From Filifactor villosus (GTDB lineage: Bacteria; Bacillota; Clostridia; Peptostreptococcales; Filifactoraceae): a stretch of 7,194 nucleotides of DNA. Below are positions 5,354 through 7,194 of this stretch, piece after piece; position 1 is the stretch's first letter; each line of letters begins with the position of its first letter. The notes beneath the pieces are model-generated. The model was not told the origin of the DNA, did not search any database, and was given only the letters and a program-made list of their open reading frames with translations. The stretch lies in NCBI RefSeq assembly GCF_042652965.1, contig NZ_JBHSHL010000046.1, forward strand, positions 1-7,194, written 5' to 3'. The position numbers and the translations under genes were made by a program.

Positions 5354-6637
5354 ATGAATATTGTAAAACTCAACCTTTTGAATCCTCAACAGGAGATCCC
5401 AAAAATCACATATCGTCCGTTTAAGACCTACGGTTCCAATGTCTACCTCGAAAAGATCCTTTCGTCCAAAACCCAGGAGTGGACAGACGGAATCTACGAA
5501 TTGTCGATGGAGACCCATGAGATGCAGCGCATTGACGTCGGCAGACAGGTTCAGGATCCGTTCCTCTTCGATATGGAGATCCCCTATACCCTCTCCGATG
5601 TTGTCAAGCTCTCCAAGCACTCGAAGATCTATTTTTCTCTGACTACACAGACCGTCGACACCGTGTCCATCACCTTTTATGAGATTGATCTCGACACCAG
5701 GGAGCAGACACCCATCCTGACCTTTTCCTTCGAGGACGAGGAGCTTGAGTATCTGGGAATGGAGATGCTCGACGACGGTTACTTCTTCTTTCGGCTCAAC
5801 GAGTACAAGGACGATGATACGATGGACTTCTTCGATATCGTCCACCTTGTCGATGTCAAGGAAAAACAGTTCTACCGTGTATATGATCCCGTTGTGCGTA
5901 TGACCTTCGGCGAAAAAATCGTCTTTCACAACGAGAAAGGCTCCCACATGATCGTAGAGGAGTCTTATCTTACGGAGGCGGAGCAATTTGAGTTTCTCAC
6001 CTCGAGAGACTTGGAACTTGCCATCGAGGTGCCCAAGGACTTCTCCGAGAACTTTGTGCACAGAAACGCGATCTACCTCATCGACTTCGATACGTTCTTG
6101 AGCGAGATAAAGGCGGGTGCCCGTTCGCTCTCCTACGAGACCCTAGACAGCATCTACATGGACGGTCTGATCCGTATCATTGGAGAATCCGACGACTGTA
6201 TCTACTACAAGCAGAGGGTCTACGACTTTGTGCTCAAACAGCACAAGGACTTTATGTCCCGGATGATGCTCGGCAATGAGATCATCCTCGAGTTGAACAA
6301 GAACACTCTGGAATCCAAGGTGATTGCCAAGGAGCACTATCCCAATAATATCTTCGTGAATGAGAAAGGCAGCTATAAGGCGGTGGAGACCGAAGACACC
6401 ATTGAAGTTGTTCATTTGAAAAGTCAAAAGAGTATCCTGAAGTATTCCAAACTGCCCGCCTTCTACGAGGTGGAAGAGTTTCGTGACTATGCCGGAAACT
6501 ACCTGATCATCCACTGTTGCGCAAAGTATGCAAACGATATGGAATATATCAAGATCGTCGATACTGCAAACAACAACGAGCTTGTCGATGTCGTGAACGA
6601 CTATTTCATCCTTAACGATATTATCTTTACCATATAA
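5354..6637 (+). CDS. 427-aa uncharacterised cytoplasmic protein, possible beta-propeller
   Basis: The ATG at 5354 has AGGAG 8 nt upstream. The protein is acidic, with no signal peptide or membrane segment, so cytoplasmic. No family is recognised with confidence. A loosely repeating strand pattern is visible: an aromatic-rich strand, then hydrophobic-x-D/N-x-x-T-x-E, then a second strand. Examples are IYELSMETHEMQRI (47-60), FYEIDLDTREQTPIL (108-122), VHLVDVKEKQFYRVY (163-177), IILELNKNTLESKVI (310-324) and EYIKIVDTANNNELVDV (397-413). Spacing of about 50-90 residues between examples would suit a six- or seven-bladed propeller of the TolB/WD40-like type. This is inference from pattern only. 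It is a single-gene transcription unit: promoter at 5112-5140, a leader of roughly 200 nt with hairpins, and an intrinsic terminator that begins at the stop codon. It is divergent from the GNAT gene. Confidence 0.87.
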   Translation: MNIVKLNLLNPQQEIPKITYRPFKTYGSNVYLEKILSSKTQEWTDGIYELSMETHEMQRIDVGRQVQDPFLFDMEIPYTLSDVVKLSKHSKIYFSLTTQTVDTVSITFYEIDLDTREQTPILTFSFEDEELEYLGMEMLDDGYFFFRLNEYKDDDTMDFFDIVHLVDVKEKQFYRVYDPVVRMTFGEKIVFHNEKGSHMIVEESYLTEAEQFEFLTSRDLELAIEVPKDFSENFVHRNAIYLIDFDTFLSEIKAGARSLSYETLDSIYMDGLIRIIGESDDCIYYKQRVYDFVLKQHKDFMSRMMLGNEIILELNKNTLESKVIAKEHYPNNIFVNEKGSYKAVETEDTIEVVHLKSQKSILKYSKLPAFYEVEEFRDYAGNYLIIHCCAKYANDMEYIKIVDTANNNELVDVVNDYFILNDIIFTI

Positions 6638-6670
6638 AAAACTATTTCCCCGTCAGGAAATAGTTTTTTT
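6636..6670 (+). terminator. Intrinsic terminator of the 427-aa gene
   Basis: A perfect 14-bp stem, AAAAAACTATTTCC (6636-6649) with GGAAATAGTTTTTT (6656-6669), closes a 6-nt loop (CCGTCA) and ends in seven T residues (6664-6670). The left arm begins inside the TAA stop codon. The A-run on the left arm would also let it work on the minus strand. Confidence 0.93.
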
Positions 6671-6697
6671 GTTCGGTGTTATTACTGTTCCCTATTT

Positions 6698-6850
6698 AAG
6701 AAACACCGCATAATTCAAAAAATCATCGTAACCTCTCTTTTAAAAGGATGCTGAATTGCTTAAAAGCATTGATTTGACAAAATTCTATTTTTTACAAATC
6801 CATAAGAAAATCAAAATTCTACCTTTGTACGGTATTGCCTTTATACTATT
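6698..6850 (-). repeat. Repeat B, right copy (inverted)
   Basis: Inverted match to 315-467 over the whole 153 bp, differing at about 20 positions by eye plus one length change in a T-run. It begins about 30 bp after the terminator of the 427-aa gene and shares the TATACTATT junction with the next A module. Confidence 0.85.
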
Positions 6851-6957
6851 ATCTATTAAAATTGACAGATTGAGTGCTTTGGAGCATATCCTCCTCCAAA
6901 CTGTTTTTCGCAGATGATATATTCCGTATACCCGACATTTTAAACGGAGAATAGTAT
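6843..6957 (+). repeat. Repeat A, right copy
   Basis: 115 bp with perfect ATACTATT (6843-6850) and AATAGTAT (6950-6957) ends, same orientation as 956-1070. It has the longest central hairpin of the three copies (TTTGGAG/CTCCAAA). The left edge block has no A copy at the mirrored position. Confidence 0.88.
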
Positions 6958-6991
6958 CCGTTTCATCTTCATTGAAGCGGACCACAATCTC

Positions 6992-7104
6992 ATACTATTT
7001 TTCAATAGAAGTGTGGATATATCTATTTTTCGATGACGAAAAACTATGTTGTCTTCTATGGGTCACAGATTGTTTATATCCACTATTCAAAAGAATAGTA
7101 GTAT
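6992..7104 (+). repeat. Repeat C, right copy
   Basis: Direct repeat of 211-322, starting ATACTATT and ending AATAGTAGTAT. It holds a perfect TTTTTCG-ATGA-CGAAAAA hairpin (near 7027-7044) and a GTGGATATA/TATATCCAC pair, so the single strand can fold on itself. A 34-bp GC-richer stretch (6958-6991) with a CCGTTTC/GAAGCGG hairpin separates it from module A. Confidence 0.85.
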
Positions 7105-7124
7105 CATAAGTGGTCTTTCCAATC

Positions 7125-7179
7125 TCCTGAGTTTCTGAGTTAAAAACAGAAAGAATGCCCGTTTTAGTTGGAATTTCAA
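7125..7179 (-). repeat. Repeat D, right copy (inverted)
   Basis: Perfect inverted copies of both left D blocks: 19 bp at 7125-7143 and 14 bp at 7166-7179, with the same 22-bp gap. It is near the window edge, so the repeat may continue beyond. Confidence 0.85.
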
Positions 7180-7194
7180 TAAAATCGGGATATT

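Noticed and set aside
5288..6061. Open frame (257 aa) on the minus strand opposite the 427-aa gene
   Set aside because: Antisense shadow caused by the codon pattern of the real gene; no ribosome binding site, and rich in His-Leu-Val runs typical of such shadows.
6785..6985. 66-aa minus-strand frame similar to the 934-1164 frame
   Set aside because: The similarity comes only from shared repeat A. The frame has a GTG start and no ribosome binding site, and the third A copy has a stop in the same frame.

Overview
The window reads as a small accessory region from a bacterium, most likely a member of the Bacillota. Every gene has a strong GGAGG-type ribosome binding site, the promoters are of sigma-A type, and AT-rich intergenic DNA contrasts with GC-richer coding DNA. 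No gene fixes the species. There is no rRNA, tRNA, CRISPR array, transposase or recombinase gene.

Layout. The left edge (1-468) and right edge (6698-7180) are gene-free blocks of short repeats that mirror each other across about 6.2 kb. Between them lie five intact genes. On the minus strand, reading right to left: a GNAT acetyltransferase (4815-4267); a 503-aa unrecognised protein whose C-terminus resembles a DUF6630-type domain (3692-2181); a 300-aa protein whose N-terminal half resembles the CdiI/DUF1436 immunity family (2114-1212); and a 106-aa four-helix membrane protein (937-617). On the plus strand a 427-aa, possibly beta-propeller, cytoplasmic protein (5354-6637) has its own promoter, a roughly 200-nt structured leader and an intrinsic terminator.

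Repeats. Four modules can be separated by eye. A is about 115 bp with ATACTATT/AATAGTAT ends (three copies). B is about 150 bp with imperfect TAAG...CCGCA ends (three copies). C is about 112 bp with the same end motif as A (two copies). D is a split 19+14 bp motif (two copies). Order is D-C-B on the left and B-A-C-D on the right. B and D are inverted between the edges, but C is in direct orientation. They look like non-autonomous mini-elements or BOX-like modular repeats rather than genes.

How it fits together. The 503-aa and 300-aa genes are probably one operon, and both have weak resemblance to immunity-type families with no toxin gene in view. This suggests an orphan immunity/accessory island bracketed by repeats, which is inference. 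The A copy upstream of the membrane protein gene carries a near-consensus outward promoter and may drive that gene.
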